Shown: piece by piece, positions 16,188-24,563 of the stretch
How the letters are laid out: each line of letters begins with the position of its first letter
How positions within the stretch are numbered: position 1 is the stretch's first letter
Assembly: GCA_013697915.1 (NCBI GenBank)
Contig: JACCVY010000012.1
Location: 1 to 37,643 of the forward strand
Length of the DNA stretch: 37,643 nt
Direction of reading: 5' to 3'
Source of the DNA: Blastocatellia bacterium
GTDB taxonomy: Bacteria; Acidobacteriota; Blastocatellia; Pyrinomonadales; Pyrinomonadaceae
Notes under the pieces: model-generated
Database searches by the model: none
Told to the model about the DNA's origin: nothing
What the model saw: the letters and a program-made list of their open reading frames with translations, nothing else
Translations under genes and position numbers: made by a program

Positions 16188-17297
16188 TCAAGTCTGCGAA
16201 AACAACTGCATGAAGTGTTCGGCTGTAACCGAAGCGACTTGTGCAAGTTGCAAATTTTCTTCAACGTGTTCGGTCTTGCTCATGCCCACCAGCGCCGTCG
16301 TAATTCCCGGCGCCGAACGCACAAATTGTATCGCGGTTTGCGCGTCGCTGGGCAATGATCCTAACGTTTCTCGAATATTTGCGGGCAGCCCCCGAGCAAC
16401 ACGACCCTGGAAAATTGAAGCGCTGGAAATAACTATTATCCCCAATGCTTCTGCGGCCTCGAGCAATGATAACTGCTGACCTTCGACGAGTTGATTGGCC
16501 AGGGTCAACGCTTCCGGCATTGCCAGATTAAAAGGAAGTTGAACGAAACGAAAGCCGTGCGCCTCACCGCCAACTTCGCGTGCCAGCGAAACCATGCGCG
16601 CTAAAGAATGATAACCGGTTGATCCAACCGGAACTCGAAAACCATTCCAGGTAGCCACTCCATAAAAATTCAGCTTGCCCTGGGCGCGACCTTCTTCAAG
16701 CTGCGCAAACGCCGCGCGCAATCGCACCTCAAACTCGTTATCAGAAACCTCTCCTAATTGTGATTCCGGATTGTGAATGTAATAGATATCCACGCACTCC
16801 AAATTCATATTTGTGAGCGACTGGTCCAACTGGTTCTGTAGATAGCGCGGTGTCATGCAATGACTGCCGCCCGCGAAATCATCAAAGCCCGCTATTCCAG
16901 GTCTTACGAAAGTCTCTTCAATGTAGGTGCGGACGTCTCGCGGCGGCGCGCCGTCAAACGGCAAGTATCCGCCCTTGGTGCAGATAACCAATTCGTCGCG
17001 CGCGAAGCCTTTTGCTCCAGTCAGGTCGCGTAACGCATTCCCAATCGCGCGTTCGCTTCTTTGAAAACGATAATTCGCAGCCGTGTCGATGACGTTCGCG
17101 CCCAACTCAACTGCACGCACAACCGCAGCGGCGTACGCTTGGTCGGTTCGTTCGTCAGCGGCACCGAGATATGTGCCGATGCCAATCGATGATAGCCAGA
17201 GTTGCTGGCGCTCGCGAAAATGATTTTCCGCCGCGTCGGGAAAGCGAGCGCGGTAGCGAGTGGTGCCTTCGGGAGTTGCGTTGTTGCTGATGGACAT
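16188..17297 (-). CDS. Aldo/keto reductase
   Basis: This 369-residue NADPH-type oxidoreductase (from ATG 17297) reduces carbonyls of an unknown substrate. The catalytic tetrad is visible: Asp71 (NVIDTAANY), Tyr76, Lys108 (VICTKGGY) and His175 (YYIHNPES). It is longer than the usual 320-350 residues because of an insert around 115-150 (PFDGAPPRD, FDDFAGGSHCMTPRY). The cofactor-side end has ALVGMSKTEHVEENL. A TTG at 17330 could extend it by 11 residues, but the proposed promoter overlaps that stretch. No purine-rich ribosome site precedes the ATG, so the mRNA may have a very short leader. Confidence 0.9.
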   Translation of the reverse strand: MSISNNATPEGTTRYRARFPDAAENHFRERQQLWLSSIGIGTYLGAADERTDQAYAAAVVRAVELGANVIDTAANYRFQRSERAIGNALRDLTGAKGFARDELVICTKGGYLPFDGAPPRDVRTYIEETFVRPGIAGFDDFAGGSHCMTPRYLQNQLDQSLTNMNLECVDIYYIHNPESQLGEVSDNEFEVRLRAAFAQLEEGRAQGKLNFYGVATWNGFRVPVGSTGYHSLARMVSLAREVGGEAHGFRFVQLPFNLAMPEALTLANQLVEGQQLSLLEAAEALGIIVISSASIFQGRVARGLPANIRETLGSLPSDAQTAIQFVRSAPGITTALVGMSKTEHVEENLQLAQVASVTAEHFMQLFSQT

Positions 17298-17315
17298 GTT
17301 TTTTCCGGAGGTGAG

Positions 17316-17343
17316 AGTATACGCGCGCAAGTAAAAGCGGCAA
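17316..17343 (-). promoter_or_regulatory. Candidate promoter of the aldo/keto reductase gene
   Basis: On the minus strand TTGCCG (17343-17338) and TATACT (17321-17316) are 16 nt apart. The expected transcription start would fall a few bases before the ATG at 17297. Confidence 0.35.
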
Positions 17344-17386
17344 GCTCTTCAAGGTTACGGACCAGGTTCACGAATACGAGGGTGCT

Positions 17387-17567
17387 TTAGGTCCGAAGGA
17401 CCGACAGTTAGTAGCTCCGTCCGTTAGGGCGGGGAAATCGAGTCTTTAGCTTCGAAGGCCCGTAGGGCCGGCAGGAATCATGGCGCACCTTCGGCGCTCC
17501 GATCCTACGTGTGCACTTACCCCGCCCTTACGGACGGGGCTACTAATTGTCGGTCCTTCAGACCTTA
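17387..17567. repeat. Long palindromic element with 48-bp inverted arms
   Basis: Arms 17387-17434 and 17520-17567 are inverted copies with about five mismatches in 48. They contain GGTCCGAAGGACCGACA and CCGTCCGTTAGGGCGGGG. The 85-bp centre holds further small palindromes (GGCCCGTAGGGCC, GCACCTTCGGCGC) and no gene. It fills the divergent space between the aldo/keto reductase and cupin genes. Confidence 0.85.
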
Positions 17568-17642
17568 GGTTTAAAAACCATTACTTGCTTACGAACGGCT
17601 GTGTTAGTTTTGCTGTCACCCTAAAAACACTTAAGGAAGCCT

Positions 17643-17969
17643 ATGAATTATTTTTTCAACTGGCGCGACCACGCACGCGCTCTGCCAGAGAAGTTTTACA
17701 AAACCACGCTGTTCCAGGGCGCGCATCTGATGGTCGGACTAAACTGTCTTGAGCCCGGACAAACGCAGAGTGCCCACGCGCATCAGGGCGCCGATAAATT
17801 CTATTTTGTATTGGAAGGGTCAGGAACGTTTGTTGTCGGCGATGAAGAACGACAGGCTGAGGCAGGCACGGTCGTCACGGCGCCGGCAGGAATAAAACAT
17901 GGAGTTACTAATTCAGGTAACGAGCGGCTTTCATTGCTTGTGGCTATTGCGCCGCCGCCGATCAGATGA
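17643..17969 (+). CDS. Small single-domain cupin (cupin_2)
   Basis: The 108-residue protein is a lone cupin barrel. Motif 1 reads HAHQGADKFYFVLEGSG and motif 2 APAGIKHGVTNSGNE, giving His, His, Glu-position and His metal ligands. Such proteins bind a metal and act as small oxygenases, isomerases or sensors; which applies here is unknown. AAGGA lies 5-9 nt before the ATG. Its stop overlaps the start of the decarboxylase gene in the ATGA arrangement (17966-17969), so the two are translationally coupled and probably act in one pathway. Confidence 0.9.
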   Translation: MNYFFNWRDHARALPEKFYKTTLFQGAHLMVGLNCLEPGQTQSAHAHQGADKFYFVLEGSGTFVVGDEERQAEAGTVVTAPAGIKHGVTNSGNERLSLLVAIAPPPIR

Positions 17970-19480
17970 CAATCAAACACTCTTTGACGCGACAGTCTTC
18001 GCTTGATATTTCGCTGGAAGAATTACGGGAACTATCGTCGCGAGTCAATGAACTTGTGCTTGAATACTTTTCCCAGGTTGCTGACTTACCGGTTTTTCCG
18101 GAAACGTTTGGCGGCGACACACTCGAACAGGTTGGAGCCACACTGCCTGCAGACGGCGAGCCGGTAGAACGGCTGATAAACGACTGCCGCACGATCATCA
18201 AAAAGAGCCGTCATAACGGCCACCCGCGCTTTTTTGGTTATGTGGCATCGCCCGCAACACCTGCGGGCGCCTTTGCCGATCTGATTGCTTCGGCGCTGAA
18301 TTCGAACGTCACCTCGTGGCGTTCCGGTCCTGCCGCTACAGAAATCGAACGTACGGTGGTGCGTTGGCTCGGATCTTTGATTGGCTACGATGAAGACGCT
18401 CGCGGCCTCCTCCTGAGCGGCGGATCGATGGCCAACATGACAGCGTTGTTAATCGCGCAGCGAGCGAAGACCGGAAGGGAAGCTGCGCGCAGAGGCCTTT
18501 GGCGAAGTGAAGCGCCGATGACTATCTATGCGTCCGAGCAAGTTCACATGTCGATACCGAAAGCCGCGGACGTCCTTGGCTTTGGTCGCGATCAGGTACG
18601 ACTGATTGGTTGCGACGATCAGTTTCGCCTGAATGTGCAACTTCTGCGCGAATGCATCAATGCGGATATTCACGCTGGAGCGAAACCGTTTTGCATAGTC
18701 GCGAGCGCCGGCACGACCAACACCGGCGCAGTCGATCAACTTTCTGAGATTGCCGATGTTGCTAAAGAGTTTTCTCTTTGGTTTCACGTCGACGGCGCGT
18801 ACGGCGCGCCGGCAGCGCTGGATGAAAGCAAGCGTCACCTTTTTGTTGGCCTCGAGCGCGCTGATTCCGTCTCGCTGGATCCACACAAATGGCTATATGC
18901 GCCGCTTGATTGCGGCTGTCTCTTGTTTCGCGATGAAGCGCAAGCCCGTGTCGCGTTTGGCGAGGAAGACGCGGACTATATAAAGGTGCTCGAGCAAGAC
19001 GCAGATGAGTCGTTCGCTTTTTGGAATTATGGACCGGAGCTATCGCGCCGGTTTCGCGCGCTTAAGATCTGGCTAACGTTACGTTATTACGGCGTGCGCC
19101 GCATTGCCGCGGCGATTACTGAAGACAACGTGTTGGCTGGGTATCTGGCAGAACTTGTCGAACAGGCGGAAGATTTTGAACTGTTGTCGCAGCCGCAGTT
19201 AAGTATCTGTTGCTTCCGTTATGTGCCGCCGGCCCTGCGGTTGCAGTCCGGCGATACGCCACCGGAAGACGAAGCGTTTGCGGGTGAACTGAATAGACTT
19301 AACGAGCAAACAATGTATGCGGTGCAACGCGGCGGCCGGGCTTATCTTTCCGGCGCTACCATTCACGGCAAGTTTGCTTTGCGCGCCTGCATCACAAACT
19401 TTCGCACGACGCGTGCTGATATCGAGCAGACATTGGAAATTATTCGCGATGCAGCGAGGCAATTTGAATTCGGCGCTTAG
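17966..19480 (+). CDS. PLP-dependent group II amino acid decarboxylase
   Basis: This 504-residue enzyme belongs to the aromatic amino acid/glutamate decarboxylase family (fold type I). The cofactor lysine is Lys308 in SLDPHKWLYAPLDCGC. Other landmarks are HPRFFGYVASPATPAG, SNVTSWRSGPAATEIE, LLLSGGSMANMTAL, SAGTTNTGAVD and FHVDGAYGAPA. The product would be an amine such as tyramine, tryptamine or phenylethylamine; sequence alone does not fix the substrate. It starts at ATG 17966 overlapping the cupin stop by 4 nt, so it needs no separate leader. A repeat element (19521-19599) follows it. Confidence 0.92.
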   Translation: MTIKHSLTRQSSLDISLEELRELSSRVNELVLEYFSQVADLPVFPETFGGDTLEQVGATLPADGEPVERLINDCRTIIKKSRHNGHPRFFGYVASPATPAGAFADLIASALNSNVTSWRSGPAATEIERTVVRWLGSLIGYDEDARGLLLSGGSMANMTALLIAQRAKTGREAARRGLWRSEAPMTIYASEQVHMSIPKAADVLGFGRDQVRLIGCDDQFRLNVQLLRECINADIHAGAKPFCIVASAGTTNTGAVDQLSEIADVAKEFSLWFHVDGAYGAPAALDESKRHLFVGLERADSVSLDPHKWLYAPLDCGCLLFRDEAQARVAFGEEDADYIKVLEQDADESFAFWNYGPELSRRFRALKIWLTLRYYGVRRIAAAITEDNVLAGYLAELVEQAEDFELLSQPQLSICCFRYVPPALRLQSGDTPPEDEAFAGELNRLNEQTMYAVQRGGRAYLSGATIHGKFALRACITNFRTTRADIEQTLEIIRDAARQFEFGA

Positions 19481-19520
19481 CCTGGTACTCGGCAGGCATA
19501 AGTCAAGATAGTGAACCTCA

Positions 19521-19599
19521 AGGTCGGGAAGGGTGGCTTGCCCCCGCTCTTTATTTGAATGCCATTCCACCGGCGGGGGTAAACCACCCTTCCCAACCT
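19521..19599. repeat. Short copy of the GCGGGGGCAAGCC-family inverted repeat
   Basis: Arms 19521-19548 and 19572-19599 are inverted with about four mismatches in 28. The outer flank CAACCTGAGAGACT is shared with the copy at 13525-13667, and both centres contain GCCATTC. No gene lies in 19481-19651. Confidence 0.8.
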
Positions 19600-19651
19600 G
19601 AGAGACTATTAAGGTTGAATAATTTCTGGCGACTTTGTGACTCACATTCTA

Positions 19652-20515
19652 ATGAGCAGAATCATTCAGCAAACATCATACGAACTTGAGATGTCGGTCG
19701 CGCTGGAACTCGCGCGTGAAGCGGGCGCAGCCATCCTCGACGTCTACGACGGGCCGCTGGAGATTGAACAAAAAGCCGGCGCGGGCGATCGCGAGCCGGT
19801 TACGCAAGCCGACAAGATTGCCAATGAAATTATTGTCGCGCGTTTGAGCCGGGAATTTCCCCAAGACGGCATTCTGGCCGAGGAATCAATTGACACGGAA
19901 CGCAGGCTCGGCAAGTCACGCGTTTGGATGATCGATCCGCTCGACGGCACTATCGGCTTCATTGAAGGCAACGGCGATTTCGCGGTGCAGATCGGTTTGG
20001 CGGAAGACGGCGAATGCGCGCTCGGGGTTGTTTACCAACCCTTGACCGGCGTCTTGTATCGCGCCGTTCGCGGCCGGGGCGCCTGGGTCGAGCGGCCCGA
20101 AACGGAACCGGAGCGAGCGCGCGTGTCTACTCACATCGATCTCGCAACGATGCGGCTGGCGGCCAGCCGATCGCATCGCAGCCCGCGCATGGACCGCGTG
20201 GTCCAAAGCTTCGGCGTCAAACAGGAAGTGCGCCGCGGCTCGGTAGGAATAAAGGTTGGCCTAATTGTCGAACAGCAGTGCGATCTTTACGTGCACCTTT
20301 CGCCGCGCACAAAACAATGGGACACGTGCGCGCCGGAAATTATTTTGCAGGAAGCGGGCGGCAAACTTACGGACCTCTTTGGACAGCCGCTGCGTTACAA
20401 CTCGCCGGAAGTGCAGAACCGGAATGGCATTCTCGCCAGTAACGGCGTGGCCCACACGCAAGTTGTTGCGGCGCTTGGCCCGCTGTTGGCTGAGTTTGGC
20501 CGATCGCCGGTTTAG
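19652..20515 (+). CDS. CysQ-like 3'(2'),5'-bisphosphate nucleotidase / inositol monophosphatase family
   Basis: A 287-residue metal-dependent phosphatase of the IMPase/FIG superfamily. Visible motifs are GILAEES (metal-binding Glu77, Glu78), WMIDPLDGTIGFIEG (DPLDGT at 95-100) and QWDTCAPEIILQEAGG (Asp224). The CysQ branch removes phosphate from adenosine 3',5'-bisphosphate in sulfur assimilation, while other branches act on inositol or histidinol phosphate. FIEGNGDFAVQIGL is closer to CysQ/HisN styles, and I cannot choose firmly. ATG 19652 is preferred; a GTG at 19637 would add five residues, and neither start has a clear ribosome site. Confidence 0.85.
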   Translation: MSRIIQQTSYELEMSVALELAREAGAAILDVYDGPLEIEQKAGAGDREPVTQADKIANEIIVARLSREFPQDGILAEESIDTERRLGKSRVWMIDPLDGTIGFIEGNGDFAVQIGLAEDGECALGVVYQPLTGVLYRAVRGRGAWVERPETEPERARVSTHIDLATMRLAASRSHRSPRMDRVVQSFGVKQEVRRGSVGIKVGLIVEQQCDLYVHLSPRTKQWDTCAPEIILQEAGGKLTDLFGQPLRYNSPEVQNRNGILASNGVAHTQVVAALGPLLAEFGRSPV

Positions 20516-20577
20516 ACCAGCCACGCGAAATATCCTTACGGTAAAGCCGGCGCTGGGCTAATATCTCTTCACCCTCG

Positions 20578-22494
20578 ATGTGGAGTGGCGCGGTGCAAAG
20601 TCGATCACGAATCTTTCTCACGTTTGCTCTTTTTTGTGTACTGCCCTTGCTGCTTATCGGCGGCATCAATCTCCTGATCAACGTCAGATCCGCTGAGACT
20701 CTGGTGCGCAACGAGTTGGAGCACGAACTCGCGGCCACCACCCAAAGCTTTGAAACCTTACTTCGTGAGCGAAAACAGGAAATTAAGAATTTGGCAGAAA
20801 GCAGTTCGCTGCAAACTTGCATGAGCGCCGCTTATCATCCGGCAGTATCTCCCGCCGCTAATCAGCCTTCAGTAAATGTAGCCGGGACCGTAGCGTTACA
20901 GCCGGCAGACAATGACTTGCAGGAAGCGAAAAATGAGATCGCCTCGCTGCTTCGTGGACCGCATTCTTACGGAGCGATAGCGGCCTTCGGTCCCAGCAGG
21001 CAAGCGATTTGTGTCGCCGAGGCGCCGTCAACAAAAACCGGCGACATTCTTTTCCGCACGCGCGATTTGTTGGCGGAGCAAATTCAACCTGAGGACGTTG
21101 TATGGACCGCGACAACAGATGAAGTTCTATGTTCGATTGTCTCGACGGTGACGGCGGGCAAGACCTTGCGTTGCACAGCGCCAGTGTTTTTGTCTGGAGC
21201 AGGAACCACTCGCGGCGCTTTGGTAGCAGACCTGCGCCTGGATTCCGTTATTTCTTCGGCTGCCCGCCCACTCGAGTCTTCGATTGCTGAAAACAAGAAT
21301 ACTTCGCGGCGTTCAACGATCGTGCTGGTCATGGACGACCAGGGTGAAATTGTTTATCACACCAACGCTGCTCTTAAACATCAACTGGCACGATCATCTA
21401 TGCCGTACCTGGAAGGGATTAGAGCGGAAATGGTGGCCGGTCATTCAGGAACAAAAGACTTCAAGGCGGTCGATGGCGACAAATGGCTTGCAAGCTATGC
21501 TCCGCTCATGGGATCCGGGCTATCGCTGGCGGTGGCGCGCAATTATTCGTTGGCATCGCATGACGCGCGACGCTATGGCTGGCTTGGCATTTTACTGGCG
21601 TTGCTCGGTGGCTCGGCGGCTGCAATTTTTCTCACTCACTATTATCAACGTCGAACACAAAGTATCGAACGGGTAGCCGCCGGGGTCGATGAAATCGTCA
21701 AAGGCAAGTTGGACCATCGCATCGAGTTGCTCTCGAGCGACGACTTGCGCCCGCTTGCCGACAATGTTGGCCTGGTGACAAAACAACTGCGCGAACAGAT
21801 CGCACGTGACGCGGAAAGCCGGCAGTTTCAATCTTTCGTACGACTCTCTGCAGTGCTCACGCACGATCTCAAGAATGCTATCGAGGCTTTGTCGCTCATC
21901 GTCAACAACATGGAAAAGCATTACGAAAAGGAAGAATTTCGCGCCGATGCAATGCAATCCTTGACCGCCGCCACCGATAAATTGCGGGCACTGGTGGCGC
22001 GTTTGAGCAATCCGGTGAACACGTTAAGCGGCGAGCACAAGCGACCGCGACCCGTCGATCTGGTGCCGATACTAAAGCGAGTAATTGCGATGACCGCAGA
22101 GCCGGCACGCACTCAGCACGAGATCGCGATCAATCTTCCGGACACTCTGTTCGCGCTGGTTGATGGCGACCGCATGGACAAAGTTATGGAAAACTTGATC
22201 ATCAATGGCCTGGAAGCGATGGGAGAGAAGCGAGGGAAATTAACGGTTGCAGGTGGCGAAACCGAAGCAGGCAAACCGTATTTCAGTGTAAGCGACACCG
22301 GCGAAGGCATGAGCGAGCGCTTCATTGCCGAGAGGTTGTTTCATCCCTTCGCTACCACGAAACGAAAAGGCGTAGGTCTCGGTTTGTATACCTGCCGCGA
22401 AGTTGTCAGCGCAAACGGCGGCTCGATCGAAGTTGAGTCGAAGCAAGGTGCTGGTACAACTTTTAGGGTCGTGCTACCATCGGCCCAATCGTAA
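20578..22494 (+). CDS. Membrane sensor histidine kinase, PrsK-like
   Basis: The 638-residue kinase has two membrane helices (about 13-33 and 323-343) around an extracytoplasmic sensing region of about 290 residues. A HAMP-like linker, the phosphoacceptor helix with His429 (VLTHDLKN) and a HATPase domain (NLIINGLEAM, DTGEGM, GVGLGLYTCREVV) follow. The THDLKN form of the His box, rather than HELRTP, is typical of PrsK/NtrB-like kinases. It precedes a PrsR-like regulator by 96 bp in the same direction, so the two form a phosphorelay pair. No strong ribosome site precedes ATG 20578; a GTG at 20593 with GGAG 7 nt upstream is an alternative start. Confidence 0.88.
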   Translation: MWSGAVQSRSRIFLTFALFCVLPLLLIGGINLLINVRSAETLVRNELEHELAATTQSFETLLRERKQEIKNLAESSSLQTCMSAAYHPAVSPAANQPSVNVAGTVALQPADNDLQEAKNEIASLLRGPHSYGAIAAFGPSRQAICVAEAPSTKTGDILFRTRDLLAEQIQPEDVVWTATTDEVLCSIVSTVTAGKTLRCTAPVFLSGAGTTRGALVADLRLDSVISSAARPLESSIAENKNTSRRSTIVLVMDDQGEIVYHTNAALKHQLARSSMPYLEGIRAEMVAGHSGTKDFKAVDGDKWLASYAPLMGSGLSLAVARNYSLASHDARRYGWLGILLALLGGSAAAIFLTHYYQRRTQSIERVAAGVDEIVKGKLDHRIELLSSDDLRPLADNVGLVTKQLREQIARDAESRQFQSFVRLSAVLTHDLKNAIEALSLIVNNMEKHYEKEEFRADAMQSLTAATDKLRALVARLSNPVNTLSGEHKRPRPVDLVPILKRVIAMTAEPARTQHEIAINLPDTLFALVDGDRMDKVMENLIINGLEAMGEKRGKLTVAGGETEAGKPYFSVSDTGEGMSERFIAERLFHPFATTKRKGVGLGLYTCREVVSANGGSIEVESKQGAGTTFRVVLPSAQS

Positions 22495-22590
22495 CGCGGT
22501 GAATAATTCCCGCTCGCATCCTTACCAAGTTGCCCAGGGGGTTTCCAATCGATTTGTTCAGCTTTTGCGGCAATCGTTGAGCGAAATTCA

Positions 22591-24012
22591 ATGGGCCACG
22601 ACAGTCAAACCAAAGAATCCCGAGTGAAAGAAACGCTGCTGGTCGTCGATGACGATGAATCTGTGCGGCGCGGACTTTACTGGACGCTCAACTCGGATTA
22701 TCGCGTGCTGGAAGCAGCGTCGCGTGAAGAAGCCGTAAAGCTGTTGCAGCAGGAGAGCATTGATCTCGTTCTTAGCGATCTGCATCTGCCGCCCAATGTT
22801 GAAGACATCTCTGAAGGCCTGGCAATTATTGAGGCTGCGCGCGACAGAAATCCGCCGGTCCAGGTTGTAGTAATCACCGCCAGCAACTCGAAACGCGCGG
22901 CGCTGGAAGCCGTCAAGCGCGGCGCTTATGGTTTCTTTGAAAAGCCGCTCGACGCGGTGGAAGTTGTGCACATCGTCAACCAGGCAGTGCGCATGCGCCG
23001 GCTGGAACTTGAAAACGTTCGTTTGCGCGATGAGTTGGTTGGGGCGACCGGATTTGGCCGCTTGATTGGTTCAAGTCAGGCGCTGGAAAAAACTTTGAAG
23101 CAAGCGCGCGCGGTTGCAGACACGAGTGCCACCGTTTTGATCACCGGTGAAAACGGGACCGGCAAAGAGATGTTGGCGCGCGCGATCCATGAAGAAAGTC
23201 AGCGCGCGCGTGGACCCTTCATAGGCGTCAGTTGCGCGGCGTTGCCTGAGTCGCTGATCGAGTCGGAACTGTTTGGCCACGAGAAAGGCGCGTTTACGTC
23301 AGCCAATTATTCAAGGCAAGGGCGTTTCGAACTTGCCGATGGCGGCACCTTGTTCCTCGACGAGATCGTCGAGTTAACCCCGGGCGTGCAGGTCAAGCTG
23401 TTGCGAGTTTTGCAGGAGCGGGCTTTTGAACGGGTGGGTGGCACCAGGACTTTGACCGTTGACATTCGTCTCATCGCGGCCAGCAATCGCGATTTGGAAA
23501 CGGAAGTAGCCGCGTCAAACTTTCGCCGCGATCTTTTCTACCGGCTAAATGTAGTGCCGTTGGTGTTGCCGCCGCTGCGTGAGCGCGCCGAAGACATTCC
23601 CGGACTGGCGGCACATTTCGCTGCGAAGGCGGCCGAGAAACATGGCCGCACTACGCCGCAGTTGCAACCAGAATTGGTGGATTCGTTGTACGAATATGAG
23701 TGGCCGGGAAATGTTCGCGAGCTTGAAAATTTGATGGAGCGCCTGGTGCTGCTCGATCGTGGTGCTACGCTCGGCCTGGAATTTCTTCCGGAGAAAATGC
23801 TAAAGGCGCAGCCCGCTCCGGGTGTCTCAAGTGATAAGACTTTCGAAGGCGCGGTCATCGCGTTAAAGCGCCGGCTGATTGTGGTCGCGCTGGAAGCGGA
23901 GCACGGAAACAAAGTAGCGGCGGCCAAACGCCTCGCCATCAGCCGGTCCTACTTGCACCGGTTGATTACTGAATTTGGGATCCAGGCACGCACGAATAGC
24001 AGCGCTATGTGA
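22591..24012 (+). CDS. Sigma-54-dependent response regulator, PrsR-like
   Basis: This 473-residue NtrC-family activator has a receiver domain (about 14-130; Asp20-22 acidic pocket, phosphoacceptor Asp63 in VLSDLHLPP), an AAA+ domain (Walker A GENGTGKE, Walker B GGTLFLDEI, R-fingers in RRDLFYRLNV) and a C-terminal Fis-type helix-turn-helix (NKVAAAKRLAISRSYLHRLI). The phrase DLHLPP...SEGL matches PrsR, the regulator paired with PrsK in PEP-CTERM/exosortase systems. The loop normally reading GAFTGA is GAFTSA here, at a position that contacts sigma-54. The targets are not visible in the window. Confidence 0.9.
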   Translation: MGHDSQTKESRVKETLLVVDDDESVRRGLYWTLNSDYRVLEAASREEAVKLLQQESIDLVLSDLHLPPNVEDISEGLAIIEAARDRNPPVQVVVITASNSKRAALEAVKRGAYGFFEKPLDAVEVVHIVNQAVRMRRLELENVRLRDELVGATGFGRLIGSSQALEKTLKQARAVADTSATVLITGENGTGKEMLARAIHEESQRARGPFIGVSCAALPESLIESELFGHEKGAFTSANYSRQGRFELADGGTLFLDEIVELTPGVQVKLLRVLQERAFERVGGTRTLTVDIRLIAASNRDLETEVAASNFRRDLFYRLNVVPLVLPPLRERAEDIPGLAAHFAAKAAEKHGRTTPQLQPELVDSLYEYEWPGNVRELENLMERLVLLDRGATLGLEFLPEKMLKAQPAPGVSSDKTFEGAVIALKRRLIVVALEAEHGNKVAAAKRLAISRSYLHRLITEFGIQARTNSSAM

Positions 24013-24020
24013 GAACAAGC

Positions 24021-24026
24021 TATAAT
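24021..24026 (+). promoter_or_regulatory. Perfect -10 box TATAAT before the YggX-like gene
   Basis: A consensus TATAAT lies 9 bp after the regulator stop and 40 bp before the next ATG. No good -35 box is seen at the usual distance, so an internal promoter is only possible. Confidence 0.25.
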
Positions 24027-24065
24027 TCGTTTTTCAAGGAGAAGACCCGAGAGAGAAAGCTAAGT

Positions 24066-24353
24066 ATGGCTGAAACCATTAAATGCAAACACTGCGGCGA
24101 GAAACGAACTGCGCTTGGTTTTTCTCCGTTTCCCAATGAGTTGGGCCAGCGGATTGCCGGCGAGATTTGCCAACCGTGCTGGAGTGGCTGGTTACAAAAG
24201 CAAACTCAAATCATCAATCACTATGGCCTCGACCTCACCAACCCGGATGCGCAAAACTTTCTGTTCGACAACATCAAAGGGTTCTTGTTTGGCGAAGTGC
24301 AACCGTTAGAAGCGGAAATTGATACGACCAAAGAAGGTACGGTCAAGTGGTAG
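24066..24353 (+). CDS. YggX-like Fe(II)-trafficking/oxidative-damage protein with added zinc ribbon
   Basis: The 95-residue protein aligns with YggX: FPNELGQRIAGEI, WLQKQTQIINHYGLDLTNPDAQNFL and FLFGE match the YggX pattern PGELGKRI, W..WQ.KQTMLIN and FLF. YggX supports Fe-S repair and iron homeostasis in the cytoplasm. Unlike E. coli YggX (one Cys near position 7), this one has C7-x2-C10 and C35-x2-C38, the pattern of a zinc ribbon or rubredoxin-like knuckle. ATG 24066 is chosen with the purine-rich GAGAGAAAG before it; a GTG at 24009 would overlap the previous gene and add 19 residues of poor quality. Confidence 0.8.
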   Translation: MAETIKCKHCGEKRTALGFSPFPNELGQRIAGEICQPCWSGWLQKQTQIINHYGLDLTNPDAQNFLFDNIKGFLFGEVQPLEAEIDTTKEGTVKW

Positions 24354-24492
24354 GGACCATCCCTCCGCCTTCATCCTGCTCCTTGTTGGCCCAATCTTTG
24401 CTGTAGTTATCCTTCGTTGAATCTCCCCGAGTTTTTGGCCCGTTAGGTTCAGCAAACCCCTGAATAATTGATTTATGCTTCTGGGCCGGCAT
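24343..24492 (-). CDS. Possible small hydrophilic protein (49 aa)
   Basis: A minus-strand frame from ATG 24492 to TGA 24343 encodes a charged, glycine-rich peptide containing QGFAEPNGPKTRGDS and KDNYSKDWANKEQDEGGGM. The frame stays open about 14 codons further upstream (KHTSEPKPATGP) without an obvious start. It overlaps the YggX-like 3' end by 11 bp, antisense. The composition is protein-like, but no ribosome site is visible and I recognise no family. The rest of the 24354-24563 gap shows only the GGAGGAGG site of the next gene. Confidence 0.3.
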   Translation of the reverse strand: MPAQKHKSIIQGFAEPNGPKTRGDSTKDNYSKDWANKEQDEGGGMVPTT

Positions 24493-24563
24493 TGGCCCGG
24501 TGGCGGGTTTTGGTTCGGACGTATGTTTTCCGAACTATTCATCTGGAGGAGGTCTTGCTAAAC

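Noticed and set aside
24354-24563. Sigma-54 (-24/-12) promoter before the BON lipoprotein gene as a PrsR target
   Set aside because: No GG-N10-GC pair in a TGGCAC/TTGC context was found there or before other genes in the window.
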